Source: Bacillota bacterium
GTDB lineage: Bacteria; Bacillota; Clostridia; Christensenellales; Aristaeellaceae
DNA length: 6,086 nt
Assembly (NCBI GenBank): GCA_023443705.1
Contig: JAEZTD010000097.1
Span: 1-6,086 of the forward strand
Direction: 5' to 3'
Program-made: the position numbers and the translations under genes
Shown: positions 1-5,262 of the stretch, piece by piece
How the letters are laid out: each line of letters begins with the position of its first letter
How positions within the stretch are numbered: position 1 is the first letter of the stretch
The notes under the pieces: model-generated
What the model was told of the DNA's origin: nothing
Seen by the model: only the letters and a program-made list of their open reading frames with translations
Database searches by the model: none

Positions 1-108
1 AAGTACCATCGTGATCGCCGCCGTCAACGTCGTCTTGCCGTGGTCGACGTGCCCGATCGTGCCTACGTTTACGTGCACCTTATTGCGCTCAAATTTTGCC
101 TTCGCCAT
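1..108 (-). CDS. tuf: Elongation factor Tu, N-terminal 36 codons (truncated by the window edge)
   Basis: EF-Tu is the cytoplasmic GTPase that carries aminoacyl-tRNA to the ribosomal A site. Only the first 36 residues are inside the window. They begin MAKAKFERNKVHVNVGTIGH and continue into the GTP-binding P-loop GHVDHGKT at residues 19-26, a signature of translational GTPases of the EF-Tu type. The ATG at 106-108 is preceded by a strong ribosome binding site, GGGAGG, at 119-124 with a 10-nt gap, which fixes the start. The gene lies 42 nt downstream of a tRNA-Gly gene with no terminator visible between them, so both probably share the promoter at 278-306. Adjacency of sigH and tuf is, from memory, common in Clostridia. 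tuf is often duplicated, so the window may end here because an assembly broke at a repeat; that is inference. Confidence 0.96.
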   Translation of the reverse strand, partial: MAKAKFERNKVHVNVGTIGHVDHGKTTLTAAITMVL

Positions 109-118
109 TGCCTTGGTT

Positions 119-124
119 CCTCCC
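119..124 (-). promoter_or_regulatory. Ribosome binding site of tuf
   Basis: The minus strand reads GGGAGG here, 10 nt before the ATG of tuf. It is the only strong Shine-Dalgarno match in the 42-nt gap between tRNA-Gly and tuf, and it supports tuf having its own translation start after tRNA release from the shared transcript. Confidence 0.85.
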
Positions 125-150
125 TAATCATTGTCGTCCGGGGCGATTTG

Positions 151-224
151 TGGAGCGGGTGATGGGAATCGAACCCACGTGATCAGCTTGGGAAGCTGGA
201 GCTCTGCCATTGAGCTACACCCGC
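151..224 (-). tRNA. tRNA-Gly, anticodon CCC, with encoded CCA
   Basis: The 74-nt minus-strand sequence folds as a standard cloverleaf. The acceptor stem GCGGGTG/CACCCGC is perfect over 7 bp. The D stem is GCTC/GAGC with a short loop. The T arm has a 5-bp stem, GTGGG/CCCAT, including one G-U pair, and the loop TTCGATT. The discriminator is U73, usual for glycine tRNA, and the 3' CCA is encoded at 151-153. The anticodon loop reads TTCCCAA (188-194), which places CCC at 190-192 and decodes the glycine codon GGG. The anticodon stem CCAGC/GCTGA has a C-A mismatch at its outermost pair (27-43). The gene sits about 47 nt downstream of the predicted transcription start and 42 nt upstream of tuf, so it probably is cut from the 5' part of a tRNA-tuf transcript. 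Confidence 0.95.
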
Positions 225-277
225 ACGCCCGCCCTTTACGCATGAAAGCACAGCCAACACGCCGTCATACGCGAACC

Positions 278-306
278 ATTGTACTGGAAGGCACGTGGTT
301 TGTCAA
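278..306 (-). promoter_or_regulatory. Near-consensus sigma-A promoter for tRNA-Gly and tuf
   Basis: On the minus strand a perfect -35 box TTGACA (301-306) is followed by a 17-nt spacer and the -10 box TACAAT (278-283), one base from TATAAT. Transcription would start near 271, about 47 nt before the mature 5' end of tRNA-Gly. This strength and spacing suit stable RNA and the very abundant EF-Tu. The boxes and spacing are seen directly; activity is inferred. Confidence 0.85.
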
Positions 307-505
307 TACGAAGTTTGCCGTTTGGGGGTTAAAAATGCAAAGTCTGCCCAAATCCGGGGGCAGGCCGCTCAAACGGCCTTCGCCGTGGCGAGAAACGTCT
401 GAGAAACCTGTCGGCCTTTCGTCGTTTCGGCGGATTATCGCGACGGAGTAACCGCTGCCCACACCCGCGAGCGCAACGATGCGGGCAACAAAACGATAGG
501 CGGGC

Positions 506-526
506 CGCCCGGAAAACCACCGGGCG
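506..526 (-). terminator. Possible hairpin terminator after sigH
   Basis: A perfect 7-bp GC-rich stem, CGCCCGG/CCGGGCG, encloses a 7-nt loop and lies about 50 nt past the sigH stop codon. The minus strand after it reads GGCCCGCCTATCGTTTTG, so the T-rich part is displaced rather than immediate. It is therefore not a textbook intrinsic terminator, and it could instead be an mRNA 3'-end stabilising hairpin. Confidence 0.3.
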
Positions 527-576
527 TCAAGCGAGCGCAGGCTCTGCCCACAGGCGGGAAGGGGGTGTCAGCGCCC

Positions 577-1194
577 CTATTCCTGCAGCATCTTCTGAAG
601 CTTGCGCTTGACCCGCTGCAGCGCGTTGTCGATGGACTTGACGTGCCGATGCATCTCGCCGGAAATTTCCTGATAGCTCTTGCCCTCAAGGTACCGCTGA
701 AGCACCTGCTTCTCAAGGCCTGACAGGGCCTTTCCGATGCGGCCCTCGATCAGCGACACATTCTCTCGGTTGATGAGCACCTCTTCGGGATTCGCCTCCC
801 AGCCCTCGGTGATGACGTCCAGGAGCGTCCGGTCGGACTCCTCGTCGTAGATGGGCTTGTTGAGTGACACGTAGCTGTTGAGGGGGATGTGCTTCTGCCG
901 GGTTGCCGTCTTGATGGCGGTGATGATCTGGCGCGTGATGCACAGTTCCGCGAAGGCGCGGAAGGAGGCGAGCTTATCCTCCCGAAAGTCACGGATGGCC
1001 TTGTACAGCCCGATCATGCCTTCCTGCACGATGTCTTCGTGGTCGGCGCCGATCAGAAAATAGCTGCGCGCCTTGGAGCGCACAAAGTTCTTGTATTTGT
1101 TGAGCAGATACTCCAGCGCAGTACCATCCGCCTGCTGCGCGAGGCGGACCACCTGTTCGTCGGTCATATGCTCAAAACGCTCGTACAGAACCAA
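577..1194 (-). CDS. sigH: RNA polymerase sigma factor SigH (Spo0H), stationary-phase/sporulation
   Basis: SigH binds core RNA polymerase and directs transcription of early sporulation and post-exponential genes in Bacillota. The 205-residue product is close to the usual length of about 210-218. Region 2 is very well conserved: the YFLIGADHEDIVQEGMIGLY stretch (45-64) for core binding, then the FAELCITRQIITAIKTATRQ stretch (81-100) for -10 recognition. The linker HIPLNSYVSLNKPIYDEESD (102-121) is characteristic of SigH. Region 4 carries the helix-turn-helix SYQEISGEMHRHVKSIDNAL (173-192). The start is TTG at 1192-1194: AGGAGA at 1203-1208 lies 8 nt upstream, inside the end of rae1. An internal ATG (codon 10) would lose this site. 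A 4-nt gap from rae1 and the non-ATG start suggest translational coupling and modest synthesis. It is the last gene of the unit beginning at rhaB. Confidence 0.95.
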   Translation of the reverse strand: MVLYERFEHMTDEQVVRLAQQADGTALEYLLNKYKNFVRSKARSYFLIGADHEDIVQEGMIGLYKAIRDFREDKLASFRAFAELCITRQIITAIKTATRQKHIPLNSYVSLNKPIYDEESDRTLLDVITEGWEANPEEVLINRENVSLIEGRIGKALSGLEKQVLQRYLEGKSYQEISGEMHRHVKSIDNALQRVKRKLQKMLQE

Positions 1195-1198
1195 AGGG

Positions 1199-1711
1199 TT
1201 ATTCTCCTCTTCGCATGCGTTCCAGCTTCTGACGCACGTCGGGCGGCAGATGTTCCAGAACGGTGGTCTTTCGGGGCGGCTCGCGCCGGACGATGGCCGG
1301 CGGAACGCGCATGCGCTCGATTTCGGCGATCAGTTCCCGCGAAGGGAGCCGCGTAGCGCCGCGGGCCAGCACCACCGTCTGTTCGACAGAATCGTTGGTG
1401 GCGACCCGTACCTCCATGCGCCCGGCGTCGATGGCGGCGGCATATCCGTCGCAGAGCCGCTCGATGTAATGGTCCGCGGTCTCGCCGCGCTTGGTGAAAA
1501 CCACCGTCAGCGCGCCGGACTCCTGGGTTGAGCGGACGGGCCGGTCGGACTGCCATGCGTCAAACACCAGAATCACCTGCTGGCCGGAGTAGCCGGCGTA
1601 GTCCGATAGCGCGTGGATGAGTTCATGCCGGGCGTCCTCCAGCTTTCCCCGGGGGACGCCCTTCCAGGCGCACAGCACGTTGTAGCCGTCCACCAGCAGA
1701 ATGCGCTTCAT
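1199..1711 (-). CDS. rae1: Rae1/YacP, ribosome-associated NYN (PIN-like) endoribonuclease
   Basis: The 170-residue product matches the YacP/Rae1 family. In Bacillus subtilis this protein is an endonuclease that cuts certain mRNAs in the ribosomal A site in a translation-dependent way. The NYN/PIN-like fold is visible: LLVDGYNVLCAW at residues 5-16 (acidic D8, plus N11), a strand ending VILVFDAWQS with D51, TKRGETADHYIE with E77 and D80, and VRVATNDSVEQ with N106-D107. These acidic positions are those expected to bind the catalytic metal. The charged C-terminal tail (about 140-170) is also typical. The ATG at 1709-1711 overlaps the rlmB stop as ATGA, a 4-nt overlap indicating translational coupling; no strong independent ribosome site is seen. 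The mrnC-rlmB-yacP-sigH order matches the known Bacillota arrangement. Substrates here are unknown. Confidence 0.93.
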   Translation of the reverse strand: MKRILLVDGYNVLCAWKGVPRGKLEDARHELIHALSDYAGYSGQQVILVFDAWQSDRPVRSTQESGALTVVFTKRGETADHYIERLCDGYAAAIDAGRMEVRVATNDSVEQTVVLARGATRLPSRELIAEIERMRVPPAIVRREPPRKTTVLEHLPPDVRQKLERMRRGE

Positions 1712-2943
1712 TGGCCGCCCCGGGCGCGCATGACTTCGTACAGCGCGATGCCTGCGGCCACCGACGCATTGAGCGAGCCGATTTGACCCTTCAGCGGGAT
1801 CGACACCACCTTATCGCACCCCTCCAGCACGAGCCGTGAGATGCCCTCGCCCTCCGAGCCGATCACGACGACAGCCGGGCCAGTCAGGTCGGACTCACGG
1901 ATGTCTCCGCCCGACATGTCACAGCCGATCACCCACAGCCCTTTCTCCTTGAGTTCTGCCAGGGTTCTCGAAAGGTTGCCCACCCGGGCCACCGGCAGGT
2001 AGCTGAGCGCGCCCGCCGAAGCCTTGACCGCCGCAGGGTTCAGCCCGGCGGAACGGCGCTCCGGCACGATGACGCCGTGGGCGCCGCAGCATTCGGCGGA
2101 GCGGATGACCGCCCCCAGGTTGTGGGGATCGGTCACGCCGTCCAGCACCACGATGAAGGGCGCTTCGTCCTTCTCCGCAGCTTTTTCCAAGATCGCCTCC
2201 ACAGAGGAATAGGCCGCTGCCGACGCGTAGGCCAGCATGCCCTGATGGTTGGGGTATACGGCGTCCAGCCGCGCGCGTTCCACAAACTGCACCACAATGC
2301 CCGCTTCCCGGGCTTTCGCAACCAACTCACGCGCGGAGCCGGACAGCTCGCCCTGGGCCACCAGCATTTTCTCGATAGGCTGCCCTGCCTTCAGCGCCTC
2401 CCGGATGGGGTTGCGGCCCACCAGCAGGTTGTCCATTTCGGCGGCTTCCACCTCCGGTGAAGCGGGTACTTCCATCTCCGGGCGATCAAATTTCGGAACA
2501 GGTCTGCCGTAGCGCGGCGCATCTCCGGCGGGCTTGTCAAACTTCGGCGCGGGGCGGCCGTAGCGCGGCGCGTCCCCGGCGGGCTTATCGAATTTCGGCG
2601 CGGGACGGCCGTAGCGCGGCACGTCCTGCTTTGCGCGGCTGCCCTCGTCGTACACTGCGGGCGGAACCGGGCGTTCCGGTGTGCGCGAAGTGCGCGGACC
2701 GGGCCCCTTGCCGCCATCGTCGCGGAAAGACCGCCCAGGCCTGTCCCCGTAGGGCTTCCTGTCCCTGTCGTAGGGACGGCGCCCGCCTTCACCCTGCGCG
2801 CCCCTGTCATAATACCGGCGTCCGTCGCCGGGCTTTCCGTCGCCCTTCCCACCCTGGGAACGATCCTGCGGACGCCCGCCCTTGCCGCCGGACAAGTACC
2901 TCTCAAAACCGCGGCCCTTGCCGCCGCCCTTCTTACCATCCAT
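1708..2943 (-). CDS. rlmB: 23S rRNA (guanosine-2'-O-)-methyltransferase RlmB with long low-complexity N-terminal extension
   Basis: RlmB is a SpoU/TrmH-type (SPOUT) enzyme that uses S-adenosylmethionine to 2'-O-methylate a guanosine of the peptidyl-transferase region of 23S rRNA (G2251 in E. coli numbering). The enzyme proper starts near residue 172 with LLVGRNPIREAL, the substrate-binding domain. The three SpoU motifs follow: LDGVTDPHNLGAVIRSAE (267-284), VVVIGSEGEGISRLVLEG (358-375) and VSIPLKGQIGSLNASVAAG (380-398), which form the trefoil-knot cofactor pocket. At 411 residues it is well over the ~250 of B. subtilis YacO. The first ~170 residues are rich in Gly, Arg, Lys, Asp and Pro, probably disordered, and include three 17-residue repeats (108-158). 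The ATG at 2941-2943 has an AGGAGAGGT site (2950-2958) inside the end of mrnC, supporting the long form. The enzyme call is firm; the role of the extension is unknown. Confidence 0.94.
   Translation of the reverse strand: MDGKKGGGKGRGFERYLSGGKGGRPQDRSQGGKGDGKPGDGRRYYDRGAQGEGGRRPYDRDRKPYGDRPGRSFRDDGGKGPGPRTSRTPERPVPPAVYDEGSRAKQDVPRYGRPAPKFDKPAGDAPRYGRPAPKFDKPAGDAPRYGRPVPKFDRPEMEVPASPEVEAAEMDNLLVGRNPIREALKAGQPIEKMLVAQGELSGSARELVAKAREAGIVVQFVERARLDAVYPNHQGMLAYASAAAYSSVEAILEKAAEKDEAPFIVVLDGVTDPHNLGAVIRSAECCGAHGVIVPERRSAGLNPAAVKASAGALSYLPVARVGNLSRTLAELKEKGLWVIGCDMSGGDIRESDLTGPAVVVIGSEGEGISRLVLEGCDKVVSIPLKGQIGSLNASVAAGIALYEVMRARGGQ
2470..2622 (-). repeat. Three tandem 51-bp coding repeats in rlmB (17-residue units)
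   Basis: Residues 108-124, 125-141 and 142-158 of RlmB are copies of the unit APRYGRPAPKFDKPAGD. The first two differ only at the first residue; the third diverges at its end (VPKFDRPEME). On the plus strand the motif gtagcgcggc recurs every 51 bases. Three in-frame copies in the linker before the enzyme domain suggest a copy number that can vary by slippage or recombination. Confidence 0.92.
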
Positions 2944-2947
2944 GCTG

Positions 2948-3316
2948 TTACCTCTCCTCCGCGCCCAGCGCGACTTCGATCAGCGCTTCCATGCGCGCCT
3001 TTTGATCGGTCAAATACAGGTATCCAATGAGCGCCTCCAACGCCGTGGCGCGGTGGTATTCCGCCGGGTCGGCGTTATGGGGCGGCGTCTGCCGCGCGTT
3101 GCGCGCGCGGCGCACCACCCTGCGCTCGGCGTCGGTCAGGACCGGCTCAATCCTGAGAAGCGCCGCCGACTGCGCGTGGGCGCATACCGTTCCGATGGCG
3201 GCGCGGTGCAGCGCTTGGATGCGGTCGCCGCCGCGCACGAGCCGTTCACGTACGTAGAATTCGTAAATCGCGTCGCCGAGGTAGGCGAGCTCCAGCGAAC
3301 TGGGAAGGCCTGTCAC
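2948..3316 (-). CDS. mrnC: Mini-ribonuclease 3 (Mini-III), 23S rRNA maturation
   Basis: Mini-III is a dimeric RNase III-like enzyme without a double-stranded RNA-binding domain; in B. subtilis it trims precursor 23S rRNA ends. The 122-residue product has the RNase III signature LELAYLGDAIYEFYVRERL (8-26) with D15 and E19, a central helix region, the basic segment RRVVRRARNARQ (65-76), and the second acidic motif YHRATALEALIGYLYL (87-102) with E94. It is somewhat shorter than the 143 residues of the B. subtilis protein, at both ends. The start is GTG at 3314-3316, overlapping the rhaB stop as GTGA; no strong ribosome site precedes it, so translation probably depends on coupling to rhaB. The frame stays open a little upstream, so a slightly earlier start is possible. 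It is followed after 4 nt by rlmB, another 23S rRNA maturation gene. Confidence 0.94.
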   Translation of the reverse strand: MTGLPSSLELAYLGDAIYEFYVRERLVRGGDRIQALHRAAIGTVCAHAQSAALLRIEPVLTDAERRVVRRARNARQTPPHNADPAEYHRATALEALIGYLYLTDQKARMEALIEVALGAEER

Positions 3317-4794
3317 AGCAGCTTCAGGAAGCGCTCGTAGGCCGCCTTCCAGTCCTCGCCATCTCCTTGGGGCTGGTAGGTGATGGTCGGGAACGACCGC
3401 GCGACGACTTCGCGCAATTCCGCGACCGAGCCGATCGCACCCAGCGCCATCGCCTGCACCAAGAGATTCCCGATCACAGTCCCCTCGCTCGGGCCCGCGA
3501 TGACGGGCTTTCGGAGCGCGTTGGCCGTGTACTGGTTGAGCATCAGGTTCTTACTGCCGCCGCCGACGATGTTGAGCGCATCCACAGGATGGCCCAGGAG
3601 ATCCTTCTCCAGACGCTCGACGCTCCAGCGGTACTTGAGCGCCAGGCTCTCCAGAATCACGCGGATGATCTGCCCGCGACCCTTGGGCACGCTCTGCCCG
3701 GTGCGCTCGCAGTAGGCCTGAACCCGAGCGGGCATGCCGCCCGGCTGCAGGAAGCAAGGGTCGTCCACGTCGAGGATCGCGAGGAAGGGCGGCGCTTCTG
3801 CGGCCATCCTGTCCAGCGTGTCGAAGTCCACGGCATCCTCGCGGCGGTCCCACTCGCGCTTGCACTCCTGCAGAATCCACAGGCCCATGATGTTCTTGAG
3901 CAGCCGCGTGGTGCCGTCGACGCCGCCCTCGTTGGTGTAGCTGGCCTCGAGAACCGCGCGCTCGCACATGGGGGTGCGGATTTCGGTGCCGAGAAGCGAC
4001 CAGGTGCCGCTGGAGATGTAGGCGAAGTTATCGCCCTTCGCAGGCACCGCAGCCACCGCCGACGCGGTGTCGTGCCCGCACACCGCGATGACAGGCACCT
4101 CACCCACGCCGGTCTCCGCGGCGATGCCCGGCAGCAGCGTGCCCCGCGTCGCGCCCGGCTGCTCAATCTTCGTGAACAAAGACCGCGGGATGCCGAAGGC
4201 GTCCATCAGTTCCCACGCCCAGTCCCGGGTGTTCGGGTCGATCAGTTGGGAGGTGGAAGCGATGGTGTACTCCGTCGCCATTCTGCCCGTCAGTAAGTAG
4301 GCCAGCAGGTCGGGGATCATAAGCAGTTTGTCCGCGATGTCCCAGACGGGGTCCTGCTGGAGCTTCATCGCATAGAGCTGAAAGAGCGTGTTGAACTGGA
4401 TGAACGCGAGGCCCGTGCGGCGGAAGATCTCGTCCTTGGACATAATCTCAAACGCCTTTGGCATGATCTCGTCGGTGCGCTTGTCTCGGTAATGCACCGG
4501 AATGCCCGCGAGATGTCCATCCCGGCCCAGAAGCCCAAAATCGACGCCCCAGGTGTCGATGCCGATCGAATCCAGCCGGATGCCTTCCCTCGCGGCCTTG
4601 GTCAGCGCCTGCTTCATCTCAAAGAAAAAGCGCTGAACGTCCCAGACCATGCGGCCGTTGATGGTCACCGGGTCGTTGGAGAACCTGTGAATTTCCGTGA
4701 GGCGGATGCGCTCGCCGTCAAACTGTCCGAGCATCGCGCGGCCGCTGGACGCGCCGAAATCAAAACCCAGAAGGTTCAACGCCTTCGTATTCAT
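3313..4794 (-). CDS. rhaB: Rhamnulokinase (L-rhamnulose kinase), FGGY family
   Basis: Rhamnulokinase phosphorylates L-rhamnulose with ATP to L-rhamnulose 1-phosphate, the second step of L-rhamnose breakdown in the cytoplasm. The 493-residue product is the usual length (about 485-490). FGGY/actin-fold motifs are present: phosphate-1 loop LLGFDFGASSGRAMLG (8-23), GIDTWGVDFGLLG (78-90) typical of RhaB, CGHDTASAV (239-247) with D242 as likely catalytic base, YISSGTWSLLG (259-269), and the adenosine motif NIVGGGSKNLMLNQ (408-421). I chose the ATG at 4792-4794: GGGGA lies 5 nt before it and the promoter -10 box is at 4826-4831. An ATG at 4866 would put that promoter inside the gene. No other rhamnose gene is visible, and the 3' end overlaps mrnC by 4 nt, an unusual partner. 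FGGY kinases vary in substrate, so a related 6-deoxyhexulose is possible. Confidence 0.93.
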   Translation of the reverse strand: MNTKALNLLGFDFGASSGRAMLGQFDGERIRLTEIHRFSNDPVTINGRMVWDVQRFFFEMKQALTKAAREGIRLDSIGIDTWGVDFGLLGRDGHLAGIPVHYRDKRTDEIMPKAFEIMSKDEIFRRTGLAFIQFNTLFQLYAMKLQQDPVWDIADKLLMIPDLLAYLLTGRMATEYTIASTSQLIDPNTRDWAWELMDAFGIPRSLFTKIEQPGATRGTLLPGIAAETGVGEVPVIAVCGHDTASAVAAVPAKGDNFAYISSGTWSLLGTEIRTPMCERAVLEASYTNEGGVDGTTRLLKNIMGLWILQECKREWDRREDAVDFDTLDRMAAEAPPFLAILDVDDPCFLQPGGMPARVQAYCERTGQSVPKGRGQIIRVILESLALKYRWSVERLEKDLLGHPVDALNIVGGGSKNLMLNQYTANALRKPVIAGPSEGTVIGNLLVQAMALGAIGSVAELREVVARSFPTITYQPQGDGEDWKAAYERFLKLL

Positions 4795-4825
4795 GTCAAT
4801 CCCCACTTTCTTATACATCAGCGCC

Positions 4826-4854
4826 ATTATACCAGTTTGGTGGGGCGGCGTAAA
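4826..4854 (-). promoter_or_regulatory. Extended -10 sigma-A promoter for the rhaB-mrnC-rlmB-rae1-sigH unit
   Basis: The minus strand has a perfect TATAAT (4826-4831) preceded by the extended -10 element TG with one base between. A 17-nt spacer leads to TTTACG (4849-4854), a 4-of-6 match to TTGACA. Transcription would start near 4819, leaving a leader of about 25 nt before the rhaB ATG. I found no good operator or catabolite-repression site overlapping it. Confidence 0.8.
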
Positions 4855-4928
4855 CGTATTTTTCACCGCCCCAGAGCCGTTTCACGCATGCATGCATTAT
4901 GCAGTGCAAATTCGCGGTTTTTCCGCAG

Positions 4929-5043
4929 TAATCCACAATATCCACAGGCTTATCCACAGAAAAGGACCGTAGAACACTGGTTTTTGGCGGAATTTGGACA
5001 ATCATGGTGGATTATTCATCGGGATAACGGAAAGTTATCCACA
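4929..5043 (+). promoter_or_regulatory. Cluster of DnaA boxes
   Basis: Four plus-strand 9-mers match the DnaA box TTATCCACA. TAATCCACA (4929-4937) and ATATCCACA (4938-4946) have one mismatch each and are directly adjacent. Perfect copies lie at 4950-4958 and 5035-5043. The first three are packed head to tail in 30 bases. Such clusters bind the replication initiator DnaA; outside oriC they titrate DnaA or regulate nearby genes. No dnaA or dnaN is in the window, so this is more likely an accessory cluster than the origin itself. Binding is inferred from sequence only. Confidence 0.75.
5022..5040. repeat. Perfect 7-bp inverted repeat overlapping a DnaA box
   Basis: GGATAAC (5022-5028) and GTTATCC (5034-5040) are exact inverted copies around a 5-nt centre, GGAAA. 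The right arm is the first part of the perfect DnaA box at 5035-5043; the left arm gives a divergent minus-strand half-match, TTATCCCGA. It could be two opposed DnaA contacts or an operator. Confidence 0.6.
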
Positions 5044-5262
5044 GAACGGCGCCTGTTTCGTTGGCCCACGCGAGAGACGCGGTCGGTTTTGCACTGTGGA
5101 AATGTGGATTGTCCCGATCAGTGCCGAATGGCGCTCCTTGAGGCGCTTGAAGCCCAGAAGCCAATCTCCTGCGCGTTCCACCCGCAGAGTCTCCCTGTGG
5201 ATTTACGAAAACGGAACCACTGACGGATTCCACAGTATGCCGGTCTGTATTCACTGAAGCCG

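Larger units (their letters stand above)
225..576. other. Gene-free region between sigH and tRNA-Gly
   Basis: I see no convincing gene here; open frames that cross it have no family resemblance. The tRNA/tuf promoter occupies 278-306. Two short perfect inverted repeats are present: 362-379 (6-bp stem AGGCCG/CGGCCT, 6-nt loop) and 506-526 (7-bp stem CGCCCGG/CCGGGCG, 7-nt loop). Neither is followed by a clean T tract on the minus strand. The second is the better candidate for ending the sigH transcript. No known riboswitch or small RNA was recognised. Confidence 0.5.
4855..5262. other. Gene-free region between tsaD and rhaB carrying DnaA boxes
   Basis: No credible gene is seen in about 400 bases. 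Short open frames on either strand have no recognisable family features and no good start sites. The content is regulatory-looking: a DnaA-box cluster at 4929-5043, weaker inverted copies at 5095-5111 and 5196-5204, and the palindromic run GCATGCATGC at 4886-4895. The rhaB promoter lies at its left edge. No clear intrinsic terminator follows tsaD. Confidence 0.6.

Noticed and set aside
362..379. Intrinsic terminator at the AGGCCG/CGGCCT hairpin
   Set aside because: The stem is only 6 bp and no T tract follows on either strand.
131..451. A 106-residue plus-strand open frame
   Set aside because: It is antisense to tRNA-Gly and to the tRNA/tuf promoter and has no protein-family features.
2470..2622. 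CRISPR-like array
   Set aside because: The 51-bp repeats are contiguous, in frame and encode a Pro/Arg/Lys-rich linker. There are no unique spacers.
4795..4866. A longer rhaB beginning at 4866 (24 extra residues)
   Set aside because: The extension has no similarity to rhamnulokinases and would place the TATAAT box (4826-4831) inside the gene. The ATG at 4794 has a ribosome site and gives the normal length.
4856..4890. Catabolite repression (cre) site upstream of rhaB
   Set aside because: The minus-strand GTGAAACGGCTCTGG fits the cre consensus only if one base is shifted, so it does not qualify.
4929..5204. The chromosomal origin of replication (oriC)
   Set aside because: No dnaA, dnaN, rpmH or clear AT-rich unwinding element is present. 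The neighbours are tsaD and rhaB, so an accessory DnaA cluster fits better.
4492..5223. A 243-residue plus-strand open frame
   Set aside because: It is mostly antisense to the clearly coding 5' part of rhaB; its remainder is the intergenic region.
5012..5254. An 80-residue minus-strand open frame
   Set aside because: It has no family features, no good ribosome site, and runs through the DnaA-box region.
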